Positions 7,993 to 14,381 of a stretch of 14,381 nt of DNA are shown here, piece after piece. Location of the stretch: the NCBI GenBank assembly GCA_900642245.1, contig CAAAJI010000303.1, positions 5,401 through 19,781 on the forward strand. The letters run 5' to 3'. Origin of the DNA: Fragilaria radians. Lineage: Eukaryota; Bacillariophyta; Fragilariophyceae; Fragilariales; Fragilariaceae. The position numbers were made by a program, and so were the translations under genes. The notes under the pieces were generated by a model that saw only the letters and a list, made by a program, of their open reading frames with translations, was not told where the DNA came from and did not search any database. Within the stretch, counting starts at the first letter, position 1. Each line of letters opens with the position of its first letter.

Positions 7993-8455
7993 TGGACAAG
8001 GATCAGCATAACCGGCTTTATCTTGCATTTGATGAATGTTCCTGTTTGTTGGCAATCCAAGGCCCAACATGGAGTCATTCTGTCAAGCATTGAAGCAGAG
8101 TATGTAGCAAAGTCAGAAGTAGTGAAGGAAATCAGATTCATTTACTACTTGCTTGAAGATATCGTTATCGAAGTTGAATTGCCAATTTTAGTGAAAACTG
8201 AGAATGTTGGCGCAATGTTTATGGCACAAAATGCCTCATCCGGTGTTAGAACTTGTCATGTTGATAATCGGTATCATTTTGTTCGTGAGAATCTGGAAGA
8301 GGGAATCATCAAAATCCAATTCGCTAAATCTGTCGAAAACAACTCTGATATGCTTACAAAGAACATTACTCAAGAAATATACGAGAGAGATACTTTTGGA
8401 GTAATATGTTGCAGAGTAGGTAGTACAGTGACAGATTGTTTTGGTATAGGAAGGG
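7988..8455 (+). pseudogene. copia element B RNase H
   Basis: Past the solo LTR the copia frame resumes: RISITGFILHLMNVPVCWQS, then KAQHGVILSSIEAEYVAKSE. It continues VVKEIRFIYYLLEDI, LVKTENVGAMFMAQNASSGV, RTCHVDNRYHFVRE and VENNSDMLTKNIT. This is copia RNase H with WqSKaQ..v.LSS.EAEYva, the DN position (here EN) and R(T)rHvD..yHfvRE. The DN-to-EN change removes a catalytic acidic residue's usual form, and RTRH has become RTCH. The frame stays open without a stop from 7939 to 8574, past the expected end (TKNI), into what looks like LTR. It is the longest open stretch in the element. Confidence 0.85.
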
Positions 8456-8683
8456 TATTGGAAATATCCCTTAAGTTCATGTTATTTCGTTTTAGTTTAC
8501 TAGGTAAATCCATTAGGGATAAGGACAAACTGTCAGATCAAGTGACGCAACAATACGGTGACAACTTTAGTTAAAAGTAATTTTATTTAGTCACAACTTT
8601 TTAGTGGAACCTTTTCTTTCAAGCTTCTGCTTTTATCATCGTGGTCACCTAGATCCGTTCTAAAGATAGACAACATTTCAACA
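8456..8683 (+). mobile_element. Probable 3' LTR of copia element B
   Basis: A purine run (AGGAAGGG, 8448-8455) is followed by TATTGGAAATATCCCTTAAG, very like the TGTTGGAAA start common in copia LTRs, with TG mutated to TA. The sequence to TTTCAACA at 8683 gives an end whose reverse complement, TGTTGAAA, mirrors the start. Immediately after it the minus-strand coding of element C begins (DVEAAFLNAEVDQDI read leftward). A length of 228 bp is plausible but short. The missing 5' LTR means this cannot be confirmed within the window. Confidence 0.5.
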
Positions 8684-9060
8684 AATGTCCTGGTCAACTT
8701 CAGCATTTAAGAATGCTGCTTCAACATCAATCATTTCGGTTATCAAGTTGGGCTGTAGGTTTACATTGTGTAAAGAGAGAACAAGAACTTTGCAAATTGT
8801 GGTATCTGTTGCCAGGGGAGAAAAGGAATCATGGAAATCAATGCCTGGTATCTGTTCATATCCCTAGATCACACAGCATGCCTTTTTGGTCCCATCTGAT
8901 TTGATTCTATAGACAAAGCAGGTTTTCAGAGTCCGTTTATCTTTCGGCAAACTTGACCTTGGAAGGACTGTCCAGGCCTTTTGAGAAAGTAAATTTTGTA
9001 GCTCTGATGCATGGGCTTTAAGCCAACTTACCTCACGCAGCTTCATCATGCCTCCTCAGG
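8684..9060 (-). pseudogene. copia element C reverse transcriptase, N-terminal part
   Basis: Reading leftward from 9060: KLREVSWLKAHASELQNLLS, then QKAWTVLPRSSLPKDKRTLK. It continues FVYRIKSDGTKK, GYEQIPGIDFHDSFSPLATD, TTICKVLVLSL and IDVEAAFLNAEVDQDI. This is the RT start of copia elements (W..A...E...L....W.vvpr....k.lktrfVyriKsDG...yKsRlVvkGyeQipGvDf.esFsPvatdttir), including the first catalytic aspartate region DVEAAFLNA (8700-8728). One stop lies where YKSRLVV should be. The sequence is cut at 8684, where element B's LTR ends. Confidence 0.85.
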
Positions 9061-9430
9061 ATATGATTCATCATTGATGTTGAAGATAAATTCAGCTGGT
9101 AGAAGGTTTGTATGGAGAATATCTTCAAGGGATATTGGATTGTAAGGTGTTTTAAGATCCTTAATCTCACAGGGTAACTTATGTTGTTGAGGAGGAGAGT
9201 TCCATATGTCATCTTGTGTATCCACTGATACTTCATCTATGTTTCTATTCTTACTTCATCTGCAATATCTTCATGAGAAGCAATTTTCAGTGGACTTGGT
9301 TGAAGAAGTGAAGAAGTTGAAATTGATCATTAAGTTCCTTTGGAAAGAAGGGGGGGGGGGGGGCGTCTTCATCAAGAGGCTGGTCAGTTACATCAATCTC
9401 GGGAATTATTGAAGATTTCCTTGGGCTTAA
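9061..9430 (-). pseudogene. copia element C linker between integrase and RT
   Basis: On the minus strand this is poorly conserved, stop-broken sequence with acidic stretches (PEIDVTDQPLDEDAPPP near 9400, and DEVSVDTQDDIWNSPPQQHK near 9210). Such a variable acidic linker usually lies between integrase and RT in copia polyproteins. A run of 14 G on the plus strand (a C run in the coding sense) lies in the proline-rich part. Confidence 0.55.
9350..9363. repeat. Homopolymer of 14 G
   Basis: An uninterrupted G run read directly from the sequence. Its length is prone to sequencing or replication slippage. Confidence 0.9.
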
Positions 9431-10100
9431 AGTTGTTCAAAAAGGTCCACATATCTTCCATACTAGCTATCCTTCCATGCCACTTGAGCCATTTTGTAAC
9501 ATCTCAAGAGATGAAGACTTTATCACTTTCGGTAAATCTGAAGGTATCAGGGGCATGATCCTCCGCATAGCCAACAAATACACACTTTCTGGCCTTTGGA
9601 GAAAATTTACGATTGAAGTTGGAGCGATTCGTGATGCAAGCAACTCTTCCAAAAGGCTGCAAGAAGGCAGTAATCTTGCTTTCTACACCAAAAGAACATC
9701 ATATGAGGAGAAACAGGGTGTCTTGATGAAGGCAAAATGTTACCAATCTTGGTTGCTGTATGAACTGCCTCAGCCCAAAGCCTATTCTGAACACTAGAGC
9801 GAAGCCTTGCTGATATCATTATGGCAAAGGCCCTATTTCTTGCAGTGACAAAAAGTCTTTCTACCACACCATTCATTTGGCGTGTGTAAGATGCTGTCAT
9901 TTCCATTGTGATACCTCTTTCCAGAGAGGTGTTTAACATTTTTACCAGCATTATCACATCAAAGAAATGTTGCACTAAAACCAATCCCCTTGATTTTTGT
10001 AAGTAGTGTTTCAAAGGGTTCCCGTAGATCACTCTTCTTGGTGAGGTAGCAGTCCCAAGCGTAGCAAGTATAATTATGGCACCTCAGCCAAAAAGACTAC
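9431..10100 (-). pseudogene. copia element C integrase
   Basis: The block at 10032-9607 and adjoining frames, read leftward, give: YTCYAWDCYLTKKSDLREPF with the first catalytic Asp lost (HNYT where DDYT is usual); CDNAGKNVK (9944-9958), the second Asp; GITMEMTASYTRQMNGVVER (Glu in NGVVER, 9856-9873), the third; LFVTARNRAFA; and LWAEAVHTATKIGNILPSSR. They are followed by KFSPKARKCVFVGYAEDHAP and DTFRF (about 9600-9540) and DVTKWLKWHG. This is the catalytic core and tail of a copia integrase, with several frameshifts. Its NGVVER, VGYAEDHA and WHG signatures differ from those of element B. Confidence 0.85.
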
Positions 10101-10480
10101 TTTGAGCTGTTGACACCAATTTACCTTCTCAAGGAAAGTCTTCACGTCGCCCGATATGATGCGATTGCTGCTTGCGCTAAGTAATATTGTATGCTCGAAA
10201 AAAGTACAATATCATTTTATCATTCTATCCACTCGTGTGGCCATAATGTCAACAGGATGCTCTGTCATCTGATCTGTATTCTTGACATCTATGATACTAT
10301 TTGGATTACTTGTTTTATACTTGCATTTGTAGACCTCACCTGTCACACAATTTCTATTTATCCACTGATTCATGTTCCTTACATTCTCTCCTTTTGAGTG
10401 TCTCAAAGTTATTCATTTGCAAAAACAAATCCACATTGCACGTTTGTTGCTTCTGACAAAATGTTCTTTATCATGTAGAA
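10101..10480 (-). other. Uncertain, possibly the upstream part of copia element C
   Basis: This lies directly upstream (minus sense) of the integrase of element C, where protease or the HHCC domain would be expected. The longest minus frame (10406-10212) includes NCVTGEVYKCKYKTSN, but no protease DSGA or zinc-finger pattern can be made out. The plus frame over the same place (10191-10397) is low-complexity and shows no motif. Confidence 0.35.
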
Positions 10481-10650
10481 GCGTACAAGTCAATGTGTTG
10501 ATGTTTTCATTCATATTCTGCCATGACATGGCTAGGATGTGAGCTGATGCATCTAATTTAGTAGTCAGAGAGGTCCATGAAGATTCACAATAGATCCAAG
10601 ATTAGGTTTTTGTATAAATTACTAGCTCATAATTTTTACATTTTTGAGCC
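10480..10650 (+). pseudogene. Third gypsy integrase tail with 3' flank
   Basis: 10520-10650 aligns by eye with 1210-1342, the end of the integrase frame and the flank of gypsy copy 1. Shared words include ccatga..tggcta, atttagt, gaggtccat, tagatccaagatta and actagctcataat. The resemblance runs back to about 10480 (gtacaag) with one gap. It is more diverged than copies 1 and 2 are from each other, roughly 75-80% in the best part. It ends just before copy 2 begins, so two units lie head to tail. Confidence 0.6.
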
Positions 10651-10708
10651 ATCACACTAAAGAAACCTATACAGGAGAGTAGGAGCCGTCTCATACTTAC
10701 TTTGTGGA

Positions 10709-11230
10709 ATGCCTCTGCAAAATGTCTTGTCAAAGGTGCCTGGTAATCATCAGGAGTGGAACAACAAAACATTTGAACAGGCACTACAAGCTTTTGCGCT
10801 TAATTACTGTAGTTCAACTGCAAGGCAGGAACAAAAAGGATTTCAATTGCAATAATTCGGATTGGATTCAAGTGGGACAAACCTTAGGATTTTTCACCAT
10901 CGAACCTTCACCGCTAAAAATCGCCACATTCTTGTTTATGAAAAGACACTTGGGACTCGTCAGTGATCAAATGACTGCAACACTCCTAAGTACAATTCAC
11001 CAGTTTCATTGTTAATTAACATATTTACCGGGAACAGGTAATAAAGTAGATGCGGATGACATCCAAGAAATGGTTTATGATGCATTACCCAATTACACTC
11101 ACACGATTATTGCAACATCTTTTTATAAGTGGGACAATGATACTAAATTGGATGCTGAGGTTGGTCCATACTTTTATTGCCTACTTGATCACATGAATCT
11201 TCCACACAGAACAAAAGCCTCCTAAGACCA
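10709..11230 (+). pseudogene. gypsy gag remnant, copy 2
   Basis: This is the same gag pieces as copy 1: MPLQNVLSKVPGNHQEW from 10709 and ALNYCSSTARQEQKGF. It then has an extra segment reading DWIQVGQTLGFFTIEPSPLK in the neighbouring frame, then FMKRHLGLVSDQMTATLLST up to a stop at 11013-11015. After it, PGTGNKVDADDIQEMVYDAL and SFYKWDNDTKLDAEVGPYF are readable. W and K are intact where copy 1 has a stop, so this copy is closer to the ancestral gag. A TAA still follows RTKAS. Confidence 0.65.
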
Positions 11231-11239
11231 GGAAGCAAC

Positions 11240-11465
11240 TGCGCTCACCCTTAGGGCTAATTAATTATTATCGCGAAATGTGGAAGCGACGATCACACAT
11301 ATTAGCTCCTTTAATGGAACTTACAAAAGTCCTTAGGGAGGAAAATAATTAATTTAAATGGGAAAAGGCCCAAGATGATGCCTTTCAACAATATAAAGAA
11401 ACTAATTAGAAAAAAGTTCCATACATCAATAAAGTCTTTGAAATTCATACAGACGCATCGGATTA
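11240..11465 (+). pseudogene. gypsy RT connection and start of RNase H, copy 2
   Basis: INYYREMWKRRSHILAPL (from about 11259) and FEIHTDASD (about 11437-11463) are followed by the same TAG as in copy 1. One extra base near 11262 shifts the frame relative to copy 1. RT palm and the rest of RNase H are absent, with the same junctions as in copy 1. Confidence 0.75.
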
Positions 11466-11878
11466 GCATTTTAGATGCAACACCAGCACATATCGTGTTT
11501 GGACGAGATATGTTATTTGCTTTATCATTTACGACAAATTTTAAAGATTTCATGAATAAAAAGCAAAAGCTTCTGACCGAAATGTAGAGTTTGAAAAAAA
11601 TGAATCAAATATGACTAAAACGTTAATGATCTAGTTTTATTGGATTGAGGAACATTACAAAGAAACAAGTTCCAAAAATATGATGGACCTTACCAAGTCA
11701 TTAGAGTGTATTCAAACGGTACTCTAAAAATTTGCAAGGGCATCTACGTACAAAGACTCTCTATACAGAGAGGCATTTCGTATTTTAAGAGCCCTAATGA
11801 AGGAAGCAAATGCCATGATGTGGCTATGACGGGAACAAATGCTACATATTTAGTAATCGCAGAGGTCCATCAAGCTTA
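11466..11878 (+). pseudogene. gypsy integrase C-terminal remnant, copy 2
   Basis: SILDATPAHIVFGRDMLFAL and DFMNKKQKLLTEM (frame ending 11587) form the TPA..VFGRDM...r..KQ segment that precedes the integrase C-terminal module. After a frameshift, RNITKKQVPK and then, with one more base than copy 1, YDGPYQVIRVYSNGTLKIC and VQRLSIQRGISYF follow. The frame ends EVHQA then TAG, created by the joint with segment X. Confidence 0.75.
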
Positions 11879-12011
11879 GAGAATTTGATAAAATTAGTGT
11901 AATTTAGTAGGGCATGGTATATACTACTGTAAAGTACAATATTCATCTGGGTGCTGACAAATTTCCAAATTGAATCAAAGTCAAATGCCTCATTTGCATC
12001 AGCAGATTGAT
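11873..12011 (-). repeat. Duplicated segment X, copy 2, with an open minus frame
   Basis: It matches 2867-3004 with about a dozen differences. The minus frame reads MLDQSADANEAFDFDSIWKF, then VSTQMNIVLYSSIYHALLNY and TNFIKFSK. The same frame is open in both copies, and here it has a Met just upstream of the shared part (near 12017). It abuts the truncated gypsy copy 2 directly, whereas copy 1 of X lies 1.6 kb from gypsy copy 1. Confidence 0.55.
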
Positions 12012-12159
12012 CTAACATTCCTTAAAGGATGACTTTTTTCTATTTAAACATTGGCTGACAAGAGCAAACTGCGGGAGGAAATGGTTGATGGCTCATGTGG
12101 AACTTCAGATAATACTAACGATAATATCACTTGTAATCAGAGTTGTCATTTTCACCTCA

Positions 12160-12571
12160 AATCCTCAATCTTTTCCCTAAAATATCTAAAAGCAGGTAGT
12201 CCATTGTACAATCCTTAACGTCAACAACAAAATTAATATCTACAATGGAGCAATACTGTCTTGGTTGTCTTCATCGGTTCCAAAAGTTACTTTAATGTCA
12301 AAGTCTATTGCCAAGAGCAGATTTCCAGGCCTTTGAAAGTCAATTGTTCAAACCTGATTAGATGGTAGGCCTCAATTTGTTCCATTTTCAGCACCACTTC
12401 CACTGGTTTCTCCTGTAAACATTCCAACCCATGTCGTGATATGAGTATCTCCATTAGTTGTAAGATGATGACTCTGTTCAAGCTGCAATAATCCAGGGCA
12501 CCAAATGTTTTTATCTTAACAATGCCTGCAAAGACTGAACGGATAATGGAGTGGACTCCAAAAATCTTCAA
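12160..12571 (-). pseudogene. Degraded coding stretch, possibly retroelement protease
   Basis: The minus frame 12571-12305 reads FGVHSIIRSVFAGIVKIKTF and GALDYCSLNRVIILQLMEIL. It continues LECLQEKPVEVVLKMEQIEA and YHLIRFEQLTFKGLEICSWQ, then stops. Past the stop IDFDIKVTFGTDEDNQDSIA continues in a neighbouring frame. After another shift VDINFVVDVKDCTMDYLLLD and ILGKRLRI can be read. The last part recalls the V.F.VVd.dvPfLLglD.L segment of some retroelement proteases, but no DTG/DSG active site is visible, so this is weak. A decayed cellular gene is the alternative. Confidence 0.35.
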
Positions 12572-13275
12572 TCAATCAGACTGAAAACGTGATCATCAGA
12601 CCTTCCGGCAATTCCAATCGCTTCTGTTAATTTTTAATCAAAAGCTGGATAGATAAAGACATGGAATTGTGAAATATTGTTAAGCAATGTCTCAACATTA
12701 AATTGTTGCAATGAAGGGTTGAATGGTCACATAGAATCCCGAGTAGGAACAAGGAATCTCCATGCTTAGGACAAAATGTATGATTCACGCAAAAAATTAC
12801 CAGACATTCTTGACTTCAATGAAAATTTCAATAGCATTTGCATGACAAATGCTTCAAATATTCTGTATTTTACAACTGAAAGTCTCGACAATATTCTAGT
12901 TTATAATTTTGAATGAATATAGAATGGAATTGTTATTTTACAGAGAATTTACAAAATTGAATTAGCTATATCCCTAGCCTTGGCTCGCCTAATTTCTCAT
13001 TTAGTTTAGTCGAATATTCACATCAAAATTCAGAAGGGTTACGCGTTTCTGGTATAGACTCGGCTGACGGCCAGATCGGATGTGATGTGAAACTCTTTTA
13101 GTCACGTAGTAACTAGGATACGGTTTTATTCCCACACGTCTCGAATAAAACTTGGGTTTATTATACGTCTGCAGCTATTAAACCCGATTGAACTCAATTC
13201 TTTCAAGAAGCAAAGACATTTATTTCTTGCTCAATTGCTTCGAATAATTACATTTCTCACTTCTAAAATTTAACC
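12572..13275. other. Intergenic stretch upstream of the DUF2828 gene
   Basis: There is no supported gene. It must contain the promoter and 5' leader of the gene starting at 13276, but no clear core promoter can be named. Inverted repeats lie at 12833-12853 (AGCATTTG / CAAATGCT, loop of 5), 13123-13151 (GTTTTATTC / GAATAAAAC) and 13154-13185 (GGGTTTA / TAAACCC). Confidence 0.45.
13123..13185. repeat. Two adjacent inverted repeats upstream of the DUF2828 gene
   Basis: GTTTTATTC (13123-13131) pairs with GAATAAAAC (13143-13151). GGGTTTA (13154-13160) pairs with TAAACCC (13179-13185). They lie 90 to 150 bases before the start codon. They could be protein-binding sites or leader hairpins, or chance; no function is shown. 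Confidence 0.4.
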
Positions 13276-14381
13276 ATGAGCCAAAACATCGATGCCAACT
13301 ACCCCTATATGAGCGATGATGAGATGTTAGACCTTCCTTTCCCGCCTCCATCCAATCCTTGCCATGAATGGACGGAAAATGGGGCTCTAGCAGTCTCTCT
13401 TATAGGGATGACCACCGTGAGGAGGGGGGACACCACAGGACTTCCACTTACGACTGCTGTCGTTGCAGAACGTATTAACGACGATGAGGAAATGTGGGGG
13501 CAATTTATTGGTGAGTTTTCTTGTGCTTTTGCTTCTGTTTCCTCCTCCTTTATCCTCTCTTCTCACCTTGTCTTCTTCTTTTTCTAAAAAATAAAGCCAT
13601 CAACACCTACGGAGTACGTGGTGTCAGTGCAACTCAGCTACAGCTATCCATCAAGTTGATTTTACCTAAGCTTCACGATATCTACTTTCGTCGAGAGTTC
13701 TATCGTCTCATTGCTTACAATCGAGACATTACTCATGGCAAGGGGGAAAGAGATGTCACATACATGCTCCTCTGGGCAGTCACTGCTATGGGATATGAAG
13801 ACGAAGTGATTGAGATATTGAAACTATTTGCTAGTGTGGGCTATGGGTATTGGGGTGACTTTGCCAACTTTTACTTTTACCTGGAGAAAGCTGTCATTGA
13901 TCACCCTACCGTTAAGGTCACGGAGCGTAAGGAGACCATGAAGCGCGCCATCATCAAAACCATAGTCTACCAGATTCGTAATGATCAGAGACTTCTTATT
14001 CAGCATAAGAATGCTGCTGCTACAGCCAAAGCTCCCAGTATTTCTTTGGCCGCAAAGTGGATCCCATCTGAAGGGAAAAGTAAAGGCTTGTTGGCCAAGG
14101 AGATTGCTTTTGTCATGTACCCTCGCAAGTTTGATACTGCCACTGGCGCCGTAATTCCATCTTCAGCGAAGAAGTCGCTTACCAAATACCGCCATTTGGC
14201 TACCAAGCTACGTTCTACTTTGAACTTGGTTGAGACCAAGATGAGCAAGAATCAGTGGGGTACTATCGAACCAAGTACCATTCCTGCCAAGACTATGAAG
14301 AAGCACCGCACTGCTTTCATGAACAAGAATGGATCTGCGGACGAAGGGAGAGTATTACTTGCTCAAAAATTGGATCTTCTT
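13276..14381 (+). CDS. DUF2828 domain protein, two exons, 3' end outside the window
   Basis: Exon 1 is 13276-13510 and exon 2 is 13597 to the window edge. Splicing keeps the frame (235 bases, so the codon G|CC spans the joint) and gives 340 residues with no stop. DUF2828 landmarks in order: NGALAVSLIGMTTVRRG near residue 40; NRDITHGKGERDV (120-132); GYGYWGDF (160-167); PSISLAAKWIPSEG (225-238); YRHLATKLRSTLNLVE from 276; and W..I....IP.K.M...R.AF to about 319. DUF2828 proteins occur in plants, fungi, protists and large DNA viruses. They are thought related to the Ro60/TROVE RNA-binding fold, but their role is not settled. The start is supported by A at -3 and by the upstream stop context. The C-terminal vWA-like part would lie beyond the edge. 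Base composition is visibly richer in GC than the repeats to the left. Confidence 0.85.
13511..13596 (+). other. 86-bp GT-AG intron of the DUF2828 gene
   Basis: The donor is GTGAGT. The body is an unusually pure pyrimidine run (13520-13585, mostly C and T), and the acceptor is AATAAAG. Reading through gives only FSCAFASVSSSFILSS and a stop, while removing it joins DDEEMWGQFI to AINTYGVRGVSATQ in frame with the domain. The short AAAAAATAA between the pyrimidine run and the AG is a little atypical. Confidence 0.85.

Larger units (their letters stand above)
5836..8683 (+). mobile_element. copia element B, 5'-truncated and internally deleted
   Basis: Pieces of a copia polyprotein follow one another in the proper order on the plus strand: protease (5836-6250), GAG-pre-integrase (6259-6440), integrase (6450-6898), RT C-terminus (6945-7413), RNase H (7988-8400) and a probable 3' LTR (8456-8683). 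The 5' LTR and most of gag are missing, replaced at the left by opposite-strand element A. Two internal deletions removed the first part of the integrase core and the RT palm. A 569-bp solo LTR splits the RNase H. Its right end meets element C inside the RT coding sequence, so B probably inserted into C. Confidence 0.75.
10651..11878 (+). mobile_element. Defective Ty3/gypsy-derived unit, copy 2
   Basis: This copy is about 95% identical by eye to copy 1 (161-1271) and has the same domain order and the same two internal deletions. Differences: a 94-bp stretch (10844-10937) absent from copy 1 between TTT repeats; a 26-bp stretch near 10660-10685; TTTTATAAG instead of the TAG at 532; and GTGTTTGGACGAGAT instead of the shortened form, so VFGRDM is intact here. 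Shared defects include the stop after DASD and the stop after the frame ending TEM. It is cut at 11873-11878 inside EVHQ and joined there to segment X. Confidence 0.8.

Noticed and set aside
8204..8904. Plus frames at 8204-8404, 8685-8867 and 8713-8904
   Set aside because: They are shadows of copia B RNase H (other frame) and of the minus-strand RT of copia C.
9206..9797. Plus frames at 9206-9412, 9340-9558 and 9477-9797
   Set aside because: The opposite strand carries clear copia integrase motifs. The glycine-rich part in one of these frames is only the G run translated.
4577..10100. Elements A and C as the two halves of one minus-strand copia split by insertion of B
   Set aside because: The order would fit, but the RT motifs overlap instead of abutting (C ends in AEVDQDI; A already covers that position). 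A also has the YGLKQ/VDDC/NWSVGGRTRH type, while C has the DVEAAFLNAE/NGVVER type, which I take to be different families.
10191..10397. A plus frame with a hydrophobic pattern as a membrane protein
   Set aside because: It is AT-rich composition read as Ile, Leu and Phe, with no start context or homologous motif, and it overlaps a minus frame upstream of copia C.
13824..14248. Minus frames at 13824-14006 and 14000-14248
   Set aside because: They are shadows of exon 2 of the DUF2828 gene.
1..14381. CRISPR array, tRNA, rRNA, bacterial operon or integrated virus
   Set aside because: No regularly spaced repeats, cloverleaf or rRNA core sequences were seen. The intron and LTR elements indicate a eukaryotic nuclear genome, and a single DUF2828 gene is not enough to claim a viral insertion.

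Overview
The window looks like AT-rich eukaryotic nuclear DNA. A spliced gene sits at the right end, and most of the rest is decayed LTR retrotransposons. No bacterial operons, rRNA, tRNA or CRISPR were found. The Ty1/copia and Ty3/gypsy protein motifs (for example NYYREMW, NWSVGGRTRH, VGYAEDHA and a VDDC-type RT active site) and the short 86-base GT-AG intron are the style I associate with stramenopile algae such as diatoms. That assignment is an inference from memory, not a proof.

Layout. (1) 161-1342 is a defective gypsy-derived unit (gag, then RT/RNase H connection, then integrase C-terminus), and a second copy lies at about 10650-11878. Both carry the same two internal deletions, so they descend from one already defective ancestor. 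A third, more decayed integrase tail (about 10480-10650) runs straight into the second copy. (2) 1343-3618 is mostly unassigned, apart from a 138-bp segment (2867-3004) that recurs at 11873-12011 beside the second gypsy copy and keeps an open minus-strand frame in both. (3) 3619-4167 on the minus strand is a broken gene of unknown family. (4) 4181-5825, minus, is copia element A (RT, RNase H, polypurine tract, start of its 3' LTR). (5) About 5836-8683, plus, is copia element B (protease, GAG-pre-integrase, integrase, RT, RNase H, probable 3' LTR), with a 569-bp solo LTR of another element nested in its RNase H. (6) 8684-10100, minus, is copia element C (integrase and first part of RT). (7) About 12160-12571, minus, is a degraded coding stretch of uncertain identity. 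(8) 13276 to the right edge is a DUF2828 gene with one intron, the only apparently intact gene. It is cut by the window end.

The retroelement fragments do not act together: each lacks essential domains or is interrupted by stops and frameshifts. The region reads as a nest of insertions, deletions and rearrangements next to a live gene. The most interesting items are the shared-deletion gypsy family with its head-to-tail junction, the duplicated 138-bp coding-like segment, the unknown minus-strand pseudogene, and the solo LTR whose removal brings the copia SDWAG motif back together.
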